Below, one piece after another: positions 1 through 7,552 of a stretch of DNA of 8,759 nucleotides (positions are counted from its first letter, which is position 1; each line of letters opens with the position of its first letter). The notes beneath the pieces are model-generated. The model made no database searches, had not been told where the DNA came from, and saw only the letters and a list, made by a program, of their open reading frames with translations. This DNA is from Cellvibrionales bacterium (lineage in GTDB: Bacteria > Pseudomonadota > Gammaproteobacteria > Pseudomonadales > UBA7434), in NCBI GenBank assembly GCA_003492055.1, contig DMZE01000268.1:1-8759 (forward strand). The letters run 5' to 3'. Made by a program: the position numbers and the translations under genes.

Positions 1-213
1 GTATCGAACTCAGCATCAGAAGCAGCGAGCTCATCGTTATTGGCACAATTATTTAATAGTCAGGATGAATTAATTGCGCAGTTATTATCGCGCGAATGCG
101 AATCATCTGTGGTTTTAGTGAAAGGTTCTCGAAGTGCGGCAATGGAATATGTCGTTTCAGCATTGAATGCCAATGCTGACGCTATCCATTTAGCCCGAAC
201 AGGAGAGAAATAA
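1..213 (+). CDS. murF: MurF, UDP-MurNAc-tripeptide:D-Ala-D-Ala ligase (3' end, partial)
   Basis: Only the last 70 codons are present, read in frame 1 to a TAA at 211-213; the start lies before the window. MurF is the cytoplasmic ATP-dependent ligase that adds D-Ala-D-Ala to UDP-MurNAc-tripeptide, the last soluble step before MraY. The recognisable piece is the C-terminal Mur ligase segment with [15 protein letters not shown] (residues 39-53 of the visible part), which matches the MurF signature [15 protein letters not shown]. Position directly before mraY agrees with the dcw order. The stop is 4 nt before the mraY start, so the two are probably co-translated. No catalytic P-loop can be assessed because the N-terminal and central domains are outside the window. 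The identification rests on the short motif plus context and is firm. Confidence 0.93.
   Translation, partial: VSNSASEAASSSLLAQLFNSQDELIAQLLSRECESSVVLVKGSRSAAMEYVVSALNANADAIHLARTGEK
201..206 (+). promoter_or_regulatory. Ribosome binding site of mraY
   Basis: AGGAGA lies inside the last codons of murF, 11 nt before the mraY ATG at 218. It supports that start, which also matches the E. coli MraY N-terminus. The overlap with murF coding sequence fits coupled translation. Confidence 0.6.
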
Positions 214-217
214 GTAT

Positions 218-1300
218 ATGTTAATTTTATTATCTGAATACTTGCAGCAATACATTAGTGCTTTCGCAGTATTTCAGTATTTAAGTTTACGCGGCATATT
301 AAGCGTGATGACGGCAATTATTTTTTCTTTAATGGTTGGCCCTTGGGTTATTCGTAAGTTGAATTACCATCAAGTAGGGCAAAGTATTCGTGATGATGGC
401 CCGCAAACGCATTTGGTTAAAGCGGGCACACCAACTATGGGCGGCGCGCTGATTTTGTTGAGTATTTGTATGAGTACTCTGTTGTGGTCTGACCTTAGCA
501 ATCGTTATATTCAGGCGGTATTGGCGGTCACACTGATGTTTGGCACCATAGGTTGGGTTGATGACTACCGCAAAGTGATTGAAAAAAATTCTAAAGGCTT
601 GGCTGCTAAGTGGAAATATTTTTGGCAGTCAGCCGCCGCCATGACAGTGGTCTCTACGCTGTACTTTACCTCGACATTGCCTGCCGAAACACAATTAATT
701 GTGCCTTTTTTCAAAGACTTTATGTTTGATTTAGGCTGGCTCTATTTAGTGTTGGGTTACTTAGTGATTGTTGGTTCCAGCAATGCCGTTAATCTAACCG
801 ATGGGCTTGATGGCCTCGCTATTCTTCCTACTGTGCTTGTTGGTTCGGCGTTAGGCATTATTGCTTATCTAGCTGGGCATGCTGAGTTTTCGCGTTATTT
901 ACATATTCCTTATATCCCTGGTGCCGGTGAGTTAGTTATTTACTGCGGCGCACTTGGTGGTGCAGGTTTGGGTTTTCTTTGGTTTAACACCTATCCCGCG
1001 CAAGTATTTATGGGGGATGTTGGCGCTTTAGCCCTGGGTGCTGCGCTGGGCGTTATAGCCTTAATTACCCGACATGAAGTGGTGTTTTTTATTATGGCGG
1101 GAATTTTTGTTGCCGAAACACTCTCCGTTATTTTGCAGGTGGCTTCGTTTAAGTTAACCGGTAAACGTATTTTTATGATGGCGCCTTTGCACCATCATTT
1201 TGAATTAAAAGGCTGGCCAGAGCCGCGCGTGATTGTCCGATTTTGGATTGTCACTGTGATGCTGGTGTTATTTGGTTTAGCGACGCTCAAGCTGCGCTAG
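218..1300 (+). CDS. mraY: MraY, phospho-MurNAc-pentapeptide translocase (lipid I synthase)
   Basis: MraY is the polytopic inner-membrane enzyme that transfers phospho-MurNAc-pentapeptide from UDP to undecaprenyl phosphate, giving lipid I. The product is 360 residues, the same length as the E. coli protein, and the start [12 protein letters not shown] aligns with MLVWLAEHLVKY, so the ATG at 218 is secure. About ten hydrophobic membrane segments are visible. Key motifs are intact: DDG-x-x-x-H (59-65) with GTPTMGG (70-76), the catalytic Asp pair in VDDYRK (D115, D116), NLTDGLDGL (192-200), FMGDVG with D267, and the HHH triad at 325-327 followed by [15 protein letters not shown]. These correspond to the Mg2+-binding and nucleotide-binding residues known for the family. 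It lies 4 nt after murF. Nothing is unusual, and the alternative WecA-type family is excluded by the HHH and FFKD (164-167) features and by context. Confidence 0.98.
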   Translation: MLILLSEYLQQYISAFAVFQYLSLRGILSVMTAIIFSLMVGPWVIRKLNYHQVGQSIRDDGPQTHLVKAGTPTMGGALILLSICMSTLLWSDLSNRYIQAVLAVTLMFGTIGWVDDYRKVIEKNSKGLAAKWKYFWQSAAAMTVVSTLYFTSTLPAETQLIVPFFKDFMFDLGWLYLVLGYLVIVGSSNAVNLTDGLDGLAILPTVLVGSALGIIAYLAGHAEFSRYLHIPYIPGAGELVIYCGALGGAGLGFLWFNTYPAQVFMGDVGALALGAALGVIALITRHEVVFFIMAGIFVAETLSVILQVASFKLTGKRIFMMAPLHHHFELKGWPEPRVIVRFWIVTVMLVLFGLATLKLR

Positions 1301-1305
1301 GGCGG
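1299..1305 (+). promoter_or_regulatory. Candidate ribosome binding site for the upstream murD start (1313)
   Basis: AGGGCGG begins inside the mraY stop codon and sits 7 nt before an ATG at 1313 that is in frame with murD. It resembles the Shine-Dalgarno consensus with one mismatch and one G-U pair. It is a better site than the purine run AAAAGAAG (1385-1392), only 4 nt before the ATG at 1397. It is the main argument for the longer form of MurD. Confidence 0.4.
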
Positions 1306-1363
1306 TATTTCTATGTTTGCTCATGAAGCCAATATAGAAAATGACAGTTTTATTATTAATGAA

Positions 1364-1387
1364 TGTACTACTAAATGTATTACTAAA
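1364..1387 (+). repeat. 12-nt tandem repeat in the mraY-murD junction
   Basis: TGTACTACTAAA (1364-1375) is followed without a gap by TGTATTACTAAA (1376-1387); the copies differ at one base. The unit is a multiple of three, so in the murD frame it would read CTTK-CITK. It lies in an AT-rich stretch just before the conserved MurD start and looks like a small local duplication. Confidence 0.75.
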
Positions 1388-1396
1388 AGAAGCTTA

Positions 1397-2767
1397 ATGA
1401 ATTTAATCCAAACAGATAAAAGGCGTTTAATTGTGGGGCTGGGCATTACCGGCACATCCTGCATGCGTCATTTTTTGGGTTTAGGTTTATCCTTTAGTGT
1501 TCTAGATACGCGTGAGCAGCCGCCAGAAATTGAAGCGCTGCTAAAAGAATTCCCTCATGTCGATATTCGCTTTGGTGCTGGCCATGAAGCCTGGGTTGAT
1601 GACGCAAATGAAATTTATATTAGTCCTGGTATTTCAAAAGATGATCCTTTGTTTGCAACGGCGATTGCGCGTGGCGCTTTAATTAGTGGTGATATCGATT
1701 TATTTGCTGGCCTTGTCACTGCGCCAGTTATTGCCATTAGCGGCTCTAATGCAAAAAGCACTGTAACAACGTTAGTAGGTAAAATGGCGGAGTGTGCTGA
1801 AATTAATGCCGGTGTTGGTGGCAATTTAGGCGAGCCGGCCTTGGATTTGTTATCAGCTAACCGTGAAGCGTATGTGCTTGAGTTATCCAGTTTTCAGCTA
1901 GAGCGTTGCTCCGATTTGCAACCTAAAGTGGCCTGTTTGTTAAACGTGAGTGCCGATCATATGGATAGGCATCAGACCATGATGGCTTATCATCAAGCTA
2001 AGCAACGCGTTTACCGTGGTGCGCAGCATATTGTTTTTAATCGCCATGATCATTTAACAGCGCCTCTAAGAACCGTTGATGTTTCAATAAAAAGCTTTGG
2101 TTTGGATGTACCTGATTTAGGCCAGTTCGGCGTTAAAGAAATTAAAGGCGTTCGTTCTTTAGTGAAGGGTTTTGAATCACTAATGCCAGTGTCTGATATT
2201 CCTTTAATCGGTGATCATCATATTTTAAACACCTTGGCTGCACTGGCTATTGGCGATGCAGCGGGTTTCCCGTTAGCGGCCATGCAACAGGCCATTAAGC
2301 AGTTTAAGGGTTTGCCGCATCGCTGTGAGTGGGTAGGTGAGGTTAACGGCGTTCGTTATATCAATGATTCCAAAGCGACGAATGTAGGTGCAACCGTTGC
2401 GGCACTTAAAGGTTTGTCTTCTTCGGTTAATGGCAATATCGTTTTAATTGCAGGTGGCCAAACGAAAGGTGCAGATTTTTCAGCATTAATCACTGCCTTA
2501 AAGCCGTTGTCATGTAAATTGATTTTGTTAGGCGAGGGTGCAGATGCTATTGCTAATTTAGCGTCAAATCAGCATGAAGTGTTACGTGCCGATAGTCTCG
2601 AGCAAGCCGTAAGTATTGCAGCATCGAATAGTCATGCTGGCGATCTTGTATTGCTATCACCGGCCTGTGCCAGTTTTGATATGTTTAGCGGTTTTGAGCA
2701 ACGTGGCAATATTTTTAAAGCAGCCGTTGCAGAGTTAGCCATCAATCAGCGGGAGGCGCAACAATAA
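1397..2767 (+). CDS. murD: MurD, UDP-MurNAc-L-alanine:D-glutamate ligase
   Basis: Cytoplasmic Mur ligase that adds D-Glu to UDP-MurNAc-L-Ala using ATP. From the ATG at 1397 it has 456 residues, close to the family length of about 440-450. Visible are the N-terminal UDP-binding fold (VGLGITG, 13-19), GDIDLF (98-103), the P-loop GSNAKST (116-122), YVLELSSFQLE (159-169), HMDR (188-191), the lysine expected to be carbamylated (K202 in HQAKQRVY), GLPHR (305-309), NDSKATN (323-329) and SPACASFD (421-428). The start is uncertain. MNLIQTD aligns exactly with the first residues of Pseudomonas MurD (MSLIASD), so I chose 1397. The same frame stays open to an ATG at 1313 with a better ribosome site and a 12-nt gap to mraY, which would add 28 residues (484 in all). 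That extension is 25% GC by hand count, contains a small tandem repeat and matches nothing I know in MurD. The gene overlaps ftsW by 1 nt. Confidence 0.96.
   Translation: MNLIQTDKRRLIVGLGITGTSCMRHFLGLGLSFSVLDTREQPPEIEALLKEFPHVDIRFGAGHEAWVDDANEIYISPGISKDDPLFATAIARGALISGDIDLFAGLVTAPVIAISGSNAKSTVTTLVGKMAECAEINAGVGGNLGEPALDLLSANREAYVLELSSFQLERCSDLQPKVACLLNVSADHMDRHQTMMAYHQAKQRVYRGAQHIVFNRHDHLTAPLRTVDVSIKSFGLDVPDLGQFGVKEIKGVRSLVKGFESLMPVSDIPLIGDHHILNTLAALAIGDAAGFPLAAMQQAIKQFKGLPHRCEWVGEVNGVRYINDSKATNVGATVAALKGLSSSVNGNIVLIAGGQTKGADFSALITALKPLSCKLILLGEGADAIANLASNQHEVLRADSLEQAVSIAASNSHAGDLVLLSPACASFDMFSGFEQRGNIFKAAVAELAINQREAQQ
2751..2756 (+). promoter_or_regulatory. Ribosome binding site of ftsW
   Basis: GGGAGG lies in the last codons of murD, 10 nt before the ATG at 2767 that shares a base with the murD stop (TAATG). 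A strong site plus the stop-start overlap suggests coupled translation of murD and ftsW. Confidence 0.65.
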
Positions 2768-4014
2768 TGCCTCGGCTTTCACCGACAAACTTGGGCGCTA
2801 ACGTGCCTTCTATCGATTTTATTTTATTAGCATGTGTGTGCGCATTAGTGTCACTGGGTCTTGTGATGATTTGCTCTGCGTCAATGGATTATGCCAGCGA
2901 GCGCTATGGTGATGCTTTATTTCATACGCGTCGTCATTTAGTTTATATCGTGATTGCCTCTATAGCGGCAGTCATTGCTTTTAAAACGCCATTGTCAGTA
3001 TGGGAAAAAAGCGGCCCTTATTTATTAATCGCAAGCTTTGTCATATTAAGTTTAATTTTAATCCCTGGTTTTGGTCGGTCAGCTAATGGCGCGACACGCT
3101 GGTTGGCGTTGGGGCCGTTTACTTTGCAGGGGTCAGAGGTTGCGAAGCTTGGCGTTATTGTCTATCTCGGTAATTATTTAGTGCGTCAGCATGATTTGGT
3201 TAGAGGTCATTTGTTAGGCTTTATCATCCCGTTTCTTATTATGTCAGTCTTTGTGACCTTGCTCATTCTTGAGCCTGATTTTGGTGCTGTGGTTGTATTG
3301 TCAGGCGCTGCACTGGGTATGCTTTTTCTGGGTGGGGCTCGTGTTTGGGAGTTCTGTCTTTCGTCTATTGGCTTGGCTATTTTTGGATTTTTCGTTATTA
3401 GCTCTTCTGATTATAGGATGCAGCGGCTTTATGCTTATCTTGATCCATGGGCGGACCAATTTGGTGAAGGTTATCAGTTAACGCAATCGTTAATCGCTTT
3501 TGGTCGTGGTGATTGGTTTGGTCTTGGTTTAGGCAATAGCATTCAAAAATTGTTTTATTTGCCTGAAGCACATACCGACTTTGTTTTTGCCATCATGGCA
3601 GAAGAGTTAGGTTTTGTCGGCTGCTTGGCGGCTTTATTTATTTATGTGGTTTTTATTGGTCGCATTTTAGTGATAGCAAGAAAAGCTGAATCTATGGGTA
3701 GAGCCTTTGGAGCCTATGTGGCTTATGGTGTGGCTTTAGTGTTTTCAGCGCAGCTAATTATTAATGTTAGTGTCAATATTGGTTTGTTGCCGACAAAAGG
3801 TTTGACCTTGCCATTTTTAAGTTATGGCGGCAGTAGTTTATTAGTTAGCTGCGTGCTGGCAGCTTTGATTATGCGTATTCATCGCGAATTAATGTTTGAA
3901 GAAGCGGATGCCTCGGTTAAAAAATACGGTGTGCGTGGTACTCGTGATTTATTAACTGATCTTCAATCGACAACAAAGCGTTCACGACGAGCGGCGGGGG
4001 GAATGCATGCATAA
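2767..4014 (+). CDS. ftsW: FtsW, septal SEDS peptidoglycan glycosyltransferase
   Basis: FtsW is the inner-membrane SEDS glycosyltransferase that polymerises lipid II at the septum together with its partner transpeptidase FtsI (PBP3). The 415-residue product has a short N-terminal cytoplasmic tail, about ten membrane segments, and a basic C-terminal tail (KKYGVRGTRD and TKRSRRAA, about 385-410). Diagnostic motifs are NGATRWLALG (107-116), QGSEVAKLG (121-129), EPDFGAVVVL (169-178), PEAHTDFVFA (266-275) with the Asp at 271 in the place of the essential catalytic Asp of SEDS enzymes, and GLTLPFLSYGGSSL (345-358). FtsW rather than RodA is supported by its place between murD and murG and by the tail. 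The start is set by the 1-nt overlap with murD and by a good ribosome site. The 3' end overlaps murG by 8 nt. Confidence 0.96.
   Translation: MPRLSPTNLGANVPSIDFILLACVCALVSLGLVMICSASMDYASERYGDALFHTRRHLVYIVIASIAAVIAFKTPLSVWEKSGPYLLIASFVILSLILIPGFGRSANGATRWLALGPFTLQGSEVAKLGVIVYLGNYLVRQHDLVRGHLLGFIIPFLIMSVFVTLLILEPDFGAVVVLSGAALGMLFLGGARVWEFCLSSIGLAIFGFFVISSSDYRMQRLYAYLDPWADQFGEGYQLTQSLIAFGRGDWFGLGLGNSIQKLFYLPEAHTDFVFAIMAEELGFVGCLAALFIYVVFIGRILVIARKAESMGRAFGAYVAYGVALVFSAQLIINVSVNIGLLPTKGLTLPFLSYGGSSLLVSCVLAALIMRIHRELMFEEADASVKKYGVRGTRDLLTDLQSTTKRSRRAAGGMHA
3996..4002 (+). promoter_or_regulatory. Ribosome binding site of murG within a G6 run
   Basis: GGGGGGA, inside the last codons of ftsW, ends 4 nt before the murG ATG at 4007. 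It is the only purine-rich candidate near this start. The six-G homopolymer makes the spot prone to sequencing or replication slippage. Confidence 0.45.
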
Positions 4015-5149
4015 CGATGCCATACATCCTATCGCTAATAAACGAGAGTCAAATGCTCAGCGTAAAACTGTCATGATTGCTGCTGGCGGCACTGGCGGAC
4101 ATGTCTTTCCAGCGCTAGCCGTGGCGCAAGGCTTGCGCGCGATTGATTTAGATGTTGTTTGGCTTGGAACACGTAAAGGCATTGAGTCAAAAATTGTGCC
4201 GGAAAATAAATTTGTGATTCACTTTGTTAATGTCGCTGGCGTACGCGGTAAAAATTTACTGTCGTGGATTAAAGCGCCTATTTTATTACTTGCGGCAGTA
4301 ATGAGCACCATTTCAATTATCCGTAAGACTAAACCTTGCTGTGTATTAGGTATGGGTGGTTTTGCATCTGCCGCAGCGGGTGTTGCTGCTTTTGTTTGCC
4401 GAGTGCCATTAATCTTACAAGAGCAAAATTCGATTCCTGGTACCACTAATCGATTATTGGCGCCCATAGCTACTAAGATTTTTACCGGTTTTCCTGCTGC
4501 TTTTAACACTAACGCTAAAACTCATTTTTCTGGCAATCCACTGCGTGCTGCGCTTTATCAAATCGATGAGCCTAGTGTGCGTATGGCTGCGAATACAGCG
4601 CCTTTACGATTGTTAATTTTAGGCGGAAGTCTTGGTGCGCATGCATTAAATTGTGTATTGCCAGAGGCGTTAGCGCAATTGTGCAGTAATAATACTTCTT
4701 TTAACGATATTACTGTGGTGCATCAAACCGGTGTCAATGATGTTGAAGCGGTTCAGCGCCAATATGCATTAGCGGGCATTGATGCAACGGTTAGTGCATT
4801 TATTGCAGATATGTCTCAAGCCTATAGTGCCGCCGATTTAGTGATAGCGCGTTCGGGAGCATTAACGGTGACCGAATTAGCCGCTGCGGGCGTGGCTTCG
4901 CTATTAATACCTTATCCCTATGCGACCGATGATCACCAAACAGCGAATGCTCAGTGGTTAGTGGATATTGGTGCTGCGACATTAGTGCATCAAGCTGATT
5001 TTTCTGTAGATAAAGCATGTCATTTATTAGATGCATTATTGCAAGATCGCAAAGCCTTATTGAATAAAGCGCAGCAAGCACGTTCGCTCGCTACTCCTTC
5101 TGCCACGCAGATTATTGTTAACGCTTGTCAGGAGTTTTCCTATGTCTAG
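4007..5149 (+). CDS. murG: MurG, lipid II synthase (GlcNAc transferase)
   Basis: MurG is the peripheral membrane GT-B glycosyltransferase that moves GlcNAc from UDP-GlcNAc to lipid I, giving lipid II on the cytoplasmic face. The product has 380 residues against 355 in E. coli; most of the excess is a hydrophilic N-terminal lead of about 20 residues before the first strand ([12 protein letters not shown]). Motifs in order: the glycine-rich loop GGTGGH (27-32), GMGGFAS (115-121), [11 protein letters not shown] (139-149), GNPLR (176-180), the second glycine-rich loop GGSLGA (206-211) and [14 protein letters not shown] (282-295), whose E290 matches the UDP-GlcNAc-binding Glu of E. coli MurG, then DDHQTANA (308-315). 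The next in-frame Met (M23) would cut into the first strand, so 4007 is preferred. It overlaps ftsW and murC by 8 nt each, consistent with coupled translation. Family assignment is certain; the exact start is slightly less so. Confidence 0.97.
   Translation: MHNDAIHPIANKRESNAQRKTVMIAAGGTGGHVFPALAVAQGLRAIDLDVVWLGTRKGIESKIVPENKFVIHFVNVAGVRGKNLLSWIKAPILLLAAVMSTISIIRKTKPCCVLGMGGFASAAAGVAAFVCRVPLILQEQNSIPGTTNRLLAPIATKIFTGFPAAFNTNAKTHFSGNPLRAALYQIDEPSVRMAANTAPLRLLILGGSLGAHALNCVLPEALAQLCSNNTSFNDITVVHQTGVNDVEAVQRQYALAGIDATVSAFIADMSQAYSAADLVIARSGALTVTELAAAGVASLLIPYPYATDDHQTANAQWLVDIGAATLVHQADFSVDKACHLLDALLQDRKALLNKAQQARSLATPSATQIIVNACQEFSYV
5130..5134 (+). promoter_or_regulatory. Ribosome binding site deciding the murC start
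   Basis: AGGAG lies 7 nt before the ATG at 5142, inside the murG 3' end. The reading frame also contains a TTG at 5115, but this site and the alignment of the protein from 5142 favour the ATG. Confidence 0.75.
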
Positions 5150-6572
5150 CAGTACTTTCTTTGTGCCTGAAATGCGCCGTATAGAAAAAATCCACTTTGT
5201 CGGTATTGGTGGTGCCGGTATGTGTGGTATCGCTGAGGTTTTATTGAATCAGGGATACCGTGTCAGTGGCTCTGATGTTCAGGCTTCACACACTACGGAT
5301 CGTTTAGCCGAGTTGGGTGTAGAGATTTTTATTGGTCACGCCGTCGACAATATTAAAACGGCCAATGTGCTGGTGGTATCAACCGCTATTAGTGAATCCA
5401 ATATTGAATTGTGCGCCGCTCAAGCAGCGCATTTACCCATAGTGCCTCGCGCAGAAATGTTAGCTGAATTAATGCGTTACCGTCATGGTATTGCGATTGC
5501 AGGGACACACGGTAAAACCACAACAACCAGTTTGCTTGCTTCTATTTTTGGCGAAGCAGGTTTAGGGCCTACTTTTATTATTGGTGGCTTACTCAATAGC
5601 GCTAATGCTAATGCACAGTTAGGCCATGGCCGTTACTTAATTGCTGAGGCGGATGAAAGCGATGCATCGTTTTTGCATTTGCAGCCTATGGTTTCGGTGG
5701 TTACTAATATCGATGCCGATCATATGTCGACTTACGGCGGCGACTTTTCAAAGTTAACAGCGACCTTTGTTGATTTTATTCATAACCTTCCTTTTTATGG
5801 CTTAGCGGTTGTCTGTATTGATGATGAAAATATTAAAAATTTAATCGCCGATTTTCATCGTCCGGTAATTACTTATGGTTTTGATGCCAATGCTGATTAT
5901 CGTATTAGTGATTATCGCTGTGAAGGTTTAAAGGCTTATTTCTTATTGCATTACAACGACGCCGATGGCCCTGTGCAGGTCACATTAAATACGCCGGGTG
6001 TGCATAACGCATTAAATGCAACGGCAGCATTTGCCGTTGCTATAGATGAAGAAATAGAGCAAAACGTTATTTTAAAAGCCTTAGATAATTTTAAAGGGGT
6101 TGGTCGACGCTTTGAAATTGCTGGCAAGCTTTCAATGAATCAAGGCGACATAACCTTAGTGGATGACTATGGCCATCATCCGACAGAAGTGGCAGCAACT
6201 ATTGCTGCGGCCCGTGGAAGTTGGCCTGACAAGCGTTTGGTTATGATTTATCAACCGCATCGTTATAGCCGCACGCATGATCTCTATGATGATTTTGTAC
6301 GCGTATTGTCGACCGTTGATGTATTGGTGTTACTGGATGTTTATTCGGCCGGAGAAGACATTATTGCGGGTGCTGATAGCCGCAGTTTGTCAGGCAGTAT
6401 TCGTCAGCGCGGTAAGGTTGATCCTATCTATGTTGAGGATAGAGCAGAATTATTTGATGTGTTGCAAGGATTACTTGTTGCCGATGACATTCTCATTACT
6501 CAGGGTGCCGGCGATGTGGGTAAATTATCTAAAGAAATTAGCAGTCATCAATTTTTGACAAATACGGTATAG
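5142..6572 (+). CDS. murC: MurC, UDP-MurNAc:L-alanine ligase
   Basis: Cytoplasmic ATP-dependent ligase that adds L-Ala to UDP-MurNAc, the first amino acid of the stem peptide. The product has 476 residues (E. coli 491; the visible difference includes a shorter C-terminal tail). From the ATG at 5142 the N-terminus [20 protein letters not shown] aligns with E. coli [20 protein letters not shown]. Motifs in order: the UDP-binding loop GIGGAGM (21-27), AEMLAELMR (104-112), the P-loop GTHGKTTTT (121-129), EADESDASF (169-177), DADHM (191-195), HNALN (288-292), GVGRRFE (319-325), DDYGHHPTE (341-349), QPHRYSRT (371-378) and QGAGDVGK (454-461). All ligase residues I would expect are present. It overlaps murG by 8 nt and ends 12 nt before ddlB. 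No murB lies between murC and ddlB, the same arrangement as in E. coli and Pseudomonas. Confidence 0.98.
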   Translation: MSSSTFFVPEMRRIEKIHFVGIGGAGMCGIAEVLLNQGYRVSGSDVQASHTTDRLAELGVEIFIGHAVDNIKTANVLVVSTAISESNIELCAAQAAHLPIVPRAEMLAELMRYRHGIAIAGTHGKTTTTSLLASIFGEAGLGPTFIIGGLLNSANANAQLGHGRYLIAEADESDASFLHLQPMVSVVTNIDADHMSTYGGDFSKLTATFVDFIHNLPFYGLAVVCIDDENIKNLIADFHRPVITYGFDANADYRISDYRCEGLKAYFLLHYNDADGPVQVTLNTPGVHNALNATAAFAVAIDEEIEQNVILKALDNFKGVGRRFEIAGKLSMNQGDITLVDDYGHHPTEVAATIAAARGSWPDKRLVMIYQPHRYSRTHDLYDDFVRVLSTVDVLVLLDVYSAGEDIIAGADSRSLSGSIRQRGKVDPIYVEDRAELFDVLQGLLVADDILITQGAGDVGKLSKEISSHQFLTNTV

Positions 6573-6584
6573 AGAAAGCGATTA

Positions 6585-7550
6585 ATGGCAACGATATCTT
6601 CTAACGATACAGCAAAAAATAACGCGGTTGATGCGCTAAAAATCAACGGTCGCGTTGCTGTGTTAATGGGTGGCAATGCAGCTGAGCGTGAGGTGTCATT
6701 GGCTAGCGGTAACGCCGTGATTGCTAGCTTGACGTCTATGGGCGTTGATGTTGTTGCTATAGATACAGCGGGCGATGTGATTGCTGATTTGCAAGCGGCA
6801 AAGCCGAATTTTGCTTTTATTGCTTTGCATGGAAAAGGCGGTGAAGACGGCACCATGCAAGCCTTGTTAGAAAAAATGAATATTCCTTACAGTGGTAGTC
6901 GAGTGCTGGGATCAGCATTGGCGATGGATAAAGTGCGGTCTAAAAATATATGGCGCGGATTGTCGTTACCGACACCGGCCTTTGCCTGCTTAGATGCGAC
7001 GAGTGATTTTGATGCAGTGCTTACGACCTTAGGCGGCACAGCTTTTGTTAAGCCTGCTGATGAAGGCTCAAGTATTGGTATGTCATTAGTTAAAACCGCA
7101 GAGGAATTGCAAGAGGCTTATCTGTCAACCGCAGAGTCTGGCGTTACTATTTTTGCAGAGCAGTGGATAGACGGACCAGAATATTCAGTCAGCATTCTTG
7201 AAGGGTATGAATTACCATCGGTTCGTATTGCTACTAAGCGAGAGTTTTTTAATTACGAAGCGAAGTATCAAGATAATGATACGCAGCTTTTTATTCCCAG
7301 TGGTTTAACTGCTGAAGAGGAAGCGTTTTTACAGCAATTGTCGAAAGAGGCATTTTATTCGCTGGGTTGCAGTGGCTGGGGCCGTGTTGATTTTATGCGC
7401 GATAAAAACAGTGGCCAGTTTTATTTACTTGAGGCGAATACAGTACCAGGCTTGACTGATCACAGTTTAGTACCCATATCTGCGGCAGCAGCGGGTTTAG
7501 ATTTTAATGCCTTAATGGCTAATATTATTCATTTGTCGGTAGCGTCATAG
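6585..7550 (+). CDS. ddlB: DdlB, D-alanine--D-alanine ligase
   Basis: ATP-grasp enzyme that joins two D-Ala molecules in the cytoplasm; the dipeptide is the substrate of MurF. The product is 321 residues (E. coli DdlB 306); the extra length is a polar N-terminal lead of about 19 residues before GRVAVLMGG (22-30). By alignment with E. coli DdlB, E34 (E15), K156 (K144), S162 (S150) in EGSSIGMS, K227 and Y228 (K215, Y216) in YEAKY, E283 and N285 (E270, N272) in LLEAN, and S294 (S281) in HSLVP are all present. The Tyr at 228 is the residue typical of D-Ala-D-Ala rather than D-Ala-D-lactate ligases, so a normal, vancomycin-type target terminus is expected. The start at 6585 has only a weak purine-rich site (AGAGAA, 6571-6576) next to the murC stop. 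No other start fits better, since M28 falls inside the first strand. Confidence 0.97.
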   Translation: MATISSNDTAKNNAVDALKINGRVAVLMGGNAAEREVSLASGNAVIASLTSMGVDVVAIDTAGDVIADLQAAKPNFAFIALHGKGGEDGTMQALLEKMNIPYSGSRVLGSALAMDKVRSKNIWRGLSLPTPAFACLDATSDFDAVLTTLGGTAFVKPADEGSSIGMSLVKTAEELQEAYLSTAESGVTIFAEQWIDGPEYSVSILEGYELPSVRIATKREFFNYEAKYQDNDTQLFIPSGLTAEEEAFLQQLSKEAFYSLGCSGWGRVDFMRDKNSGQFYLLEANTVPGLTDHSLVPISAAAAGLDFNALMANIIHLSVAS

Positions 7551-7552
7551 TC

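Noticed and set aside
1615..1824. Reverse-strand open frame of 69 codons inside murD
   Set aside because: It lies wholly antisense to conserved murD codons (P-loop region), resembles no family and has no sign of its own start signals.
3269..3481. Forward 70-codon hydrophobic frame inside ftsW
   Set aside because: It is a +1 shadow of a membrane-protein gene, where hydrophobic codons give hydrophobic alternate frames.
4004..4011. Palindrome TGCATGCA across the murG start
   Set aside because: An 8-nt palindrome is expected by chance at this length and has no partner sites nearby.
4219..5081. Two reverse-strand open frames (96 and 93 codons) inside murG
   Set aside because: Both are antisense shadows of conserved MurG sequence; no recognisable domain or ribosome site.
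5115..5141. TTG start for murC adding nine residues
   Set aside because: The ATG at 5142 has AGGAG at a 7-nt spacing and the family N-terminus fits it; the added residues match nothing.
6277..6558. Forward 93-codon frame inside murC
   Set aside because: Out-of-frame shadow of the conserved MurC C-terminal domain; no family match.
6548..6856. Reverse-strand open frame of 102 codons across the murC-ddlB junction
   Set aside because: It is antisense to the end of murC and the conserved start of ddlB; its Ala/Ser/Pro-rich translation is typical of a shadow frame.
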